From assembly GCA_030374765.1 (NCBI GenBank), contig JARGXX010000098.1, positions 558,001 to 622,000 on the forward strand: 64,000 bases of DNA. The letters run 5' to 3'. This DNA comes from Agarophyton chilense (Eukaryota; Rhodophyta; Florideophyceae; Gracilariales; Gracilariaceae). The notes beneath the pieces were generated by a model that had not been told where the DNA came from, did not search any database, and was given only the letters and a program-made list of their open reading frames with translations. Position numbers and translations under genes: made by a program. This document shows, piece after piece, positions 62,065 through 64,000 of the stretch. Numbering within the stretch: position 1 is the first letter of the stretch; each line of letters begins with the position of its first letter.

Positions 62065-64000
62065 TCAAATGTGCGTGCCCAGGAACGGCGTCCCATGTTG
62101 AGAGTGTCTCGGGTCTTCCTCAGATGTCTCTGAAGGACTGACTTTGTTCCCTGATGCGGGAGCTACGACGAACCGTCGTGCTCCGGCGAGCCGTCGTGTC
62201 GGGAGGCGTTTTGGGAGGCGTTTTGGGATTATTCGGGCCATTGGTTGGATTATTTGGACAAATGGTTGCCCCCTCCTGAAGGCCGCGCTCCCAGTGGCTG
62301 ATTCTGCGCCAATTGGTTGCCCCCTCCTGAAGGCCGCACTCCGAGTGGTTGATTCTGCGCCAATAGCGGGCGATAAATTTAGCCGGAACGGTTTGAGGCT
62401 CTTGCCAAGTATTTTCCTTACGTGTGTAGCCGAACCGACGGACGCGATAGTGCATAGTTCCATCTTCTCCCATACCGGCGGAGATGATGCGCTCAATCAC
62501 ATATTCCGGTTGGTGTTCATCCTCCGGAAGGAGAGTGTGGTTCAGAGGGGCGAATCAATCGGAGTCGGTTGGGAGCGATGGTCATAGTAGTTGGCCTTGA
62601 TCACCGTGTCCTTGGGGCTAGTCGAGTCCTCGGGAACTGCCTTAGGGGGTGTGGAGTCTTGAGTGTCGACCTGAGGTCGTGGTGCTTCCGTTGGGCCGGG
62701 GGGCTGGGACGTTCGTGGTCTGGAGGAACTGGGAGCTCGTGTCACGCGGTCAACAGACACAGTGTCCTGTAGGCCGTCAATGAGCAAAGTTATGGTGTGA
62801 TCATTGGCCTTAAGGACTTTGTATGATCCTGTACAGCGGGGTATGAGCTTCTGCGTAGTGTCCTCTAGTTCCTCACTGTCCTTCGGTAGCCGGTCCAGGT
62901 AAACCAGATCTCCTTTCCAAAAGGTCGATGTGTTCCAAACGGATTTGTCGAAATTGCACTTGTAGCGCCGTTGGGCTTTGGGTAGTACAGTTCTGGCCGA
63001 TTGGAGAATGCGGTCAATGCGTCGGCGCGAGTAGCGCTTCACCCGGGTCGGAGTCATTCCTTCGCTTATGTCCTGGGGTAAGATCGATTCCTGAAGGTCA
63101 ACAGCTATCGGCGGCGGCACTCTCGTTAGCGTTAAGTCGAAAGGCTTTGTCCCTGTGGAAGCGTGCACCTGCGTGTTGTAGGCATGAACCAGTGGCTCAA
63201 CGTATTCGTCACAGTCCAATTGGTGCTCCGAAACGTAGTGCGCCAATCGGTCCAGAAGGGTGCGTTTGAAGCGTTCGGTTTGGCCATTGGTTTGCGGGTG
63301 GTACGCCATAGTGGTCACATTTTTGATACCTAAGGGAGCACATACATGCGAGAAGAATTTGGATACAAACTGGCTGCCGTTATCCGTAAGGAGGTAGAGT
63401 GGCATGCAATATGGATATACCCAGTGGGACAAGAAGGCCGTGGCGACATCCGTGGCCGTTGTCTTTCCTAGGGGTAGGGCTCGGGTAAGTTCGGTAAACC
63501 TATCGGTTATAACCAAGATAAACCGTTTCCCATGGGACGACTTAGGCAAAGGCCCAAGTATATCCATTGCGACAAATTCCATTGGACTTGCGGCGGGGAA
63601 GAGCTTCAGTTTGGCCTGATGGTTGGCGCGAGACCCTCGGATCTGTGCGCACGACGCACAGTTCCGTACGGTTTGCCATAGGTCCTGCGCCATTAGTGGC
63701 CATTAGAAGAGCCTCCTTAGGGTCGCCCTGCAGGATGGCCAGCCAAACGGGGAAAATGGGCGAAGTATAGGAATCGCGCCCTTAGCGAAGTTGGTATTAC
63801 CCGTTGGAGTGCGGCATCCAGCGGTGAGCGGCGACATAGTAGTCCAAATCGGTCATAGTCGAATAGGCATCCTGGGATTTCTACAAATTGGGCTGTTTCA
63901 TTGCAGTACTCGTCTTCGACCTGCGCCTGTAGGAGTTCTTTAATAGTTATAGGGAGGAATTCTTTTTCCTCCGGGGCTACCGTGTTATCCTGAGGTGGTG
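62065..64000 (-). pseudogene. Chromovirus pol: integrase and chromodomain, partial, frameshifted
   Basis: The minus strand enters at 64,000 with pre-integrase sequence (KELLQAQVEDEYCN, HFPRLAGHPAG, the HHCC zinc region), then a frame change near 63,700. An intact 383-codon stretch (63,693-62,542) follows with CASCAQIRGSR, MDILGPLPKS (Asp), LLTDNGSQF (Asp) and YHPQTNGQTERFKRTL (Glu). After a 1-nt shift at about 62,545 comes the chromodomain: EYVIERIISAG...YRVRRFGYTRKENTW then FIARYWRR. The DDE triad is complete. The shifts make this copy defective. The RT lies beyond the window. Confidence 0.88.

Overview
The window reads as nuclear DNA of an intron-poor, transposon-rich eukaryote. It has no operons or Shine-Dalgarno signals. 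The host genes at 47.9-56.2 kb are single-exon and typically eukaryotic: a PAK1IP1/MAK11 WD40 protein, LTV1, a mitochondrial mL50-like protein, an Rxt3-domain protein and a UBXN7-type UBA-UAS-UBX protein. The rare introns inferred here are 58-64 nt. A florideophyte red alga (Chondrus-like) is my best guess, but nothing here proves it.

Layout. 1-14.2 kb is a pile of decayed Ty3/gypsy chromovirus copies and LTR-like repeats, several in inverted orientation, with a ~430-bp dispersed repeat inserted. 14.2-19.0 kb has no gene I can name. 19.09-37.04 kb is one 17.96-kb DNA transposon, bounded by 20-bp terminal inverted repeats (19/20 identical) and a possible 4-bp target duplication (ACGT). 37.0-39.7 kb holds a decayed GT92-like fragment. 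39.706-47.735 kb is a Mutator-like element (MULE) with ~345-bp inverted repeats and a perfect 9-bp target-site duplication. 47.9-56.2 kb is the host gene cluster. 56.2-59.0 kb is gene-poor. 59.0-64.0 kb is a second decayed chromovirus-type element.

The most interesting object is the 17.96-kb transposon. It carries a Plavaka/KDZ-like transposase and a 910-aa coiled-coil protein of unknown function. It also carries a beta-class DNA amino-methyltransferase joined in frame to a SET domain, interrupted by one TAG, and a large protein combining a ParB/sulfiredoxin-like domain with a 2-oxoglutarate/Fe(II) dioxygenase. A 355-aa multi-pass membrane protein, a ketopantoate-reductase-like protein and a small basic protein complete it. 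The methyltransferase-SET and ParB-dioxygenase genes diverge from an 882-bp hierarchical palindrome with 15 exact or near copies of the 12-bp palindrome TGTCGGCCGACA. This looks like a mobile element with its own DNA-mark writer, histone-mark writer and DNA- or protein-oxidising enzyme, arranged around a parS-like or operator-like site. The functional reading is inference; the sequence structure is directly visible.

A second theme is the gypsy relatives. In two separate copies (7.0-13.0 kb and 59.98-64 kb) a long non-pol ORF lies tail-to-tail with the chromodomain end of pol, so a large antisense ORF downstream of pol seems to be a fixed part of this retroelement family.
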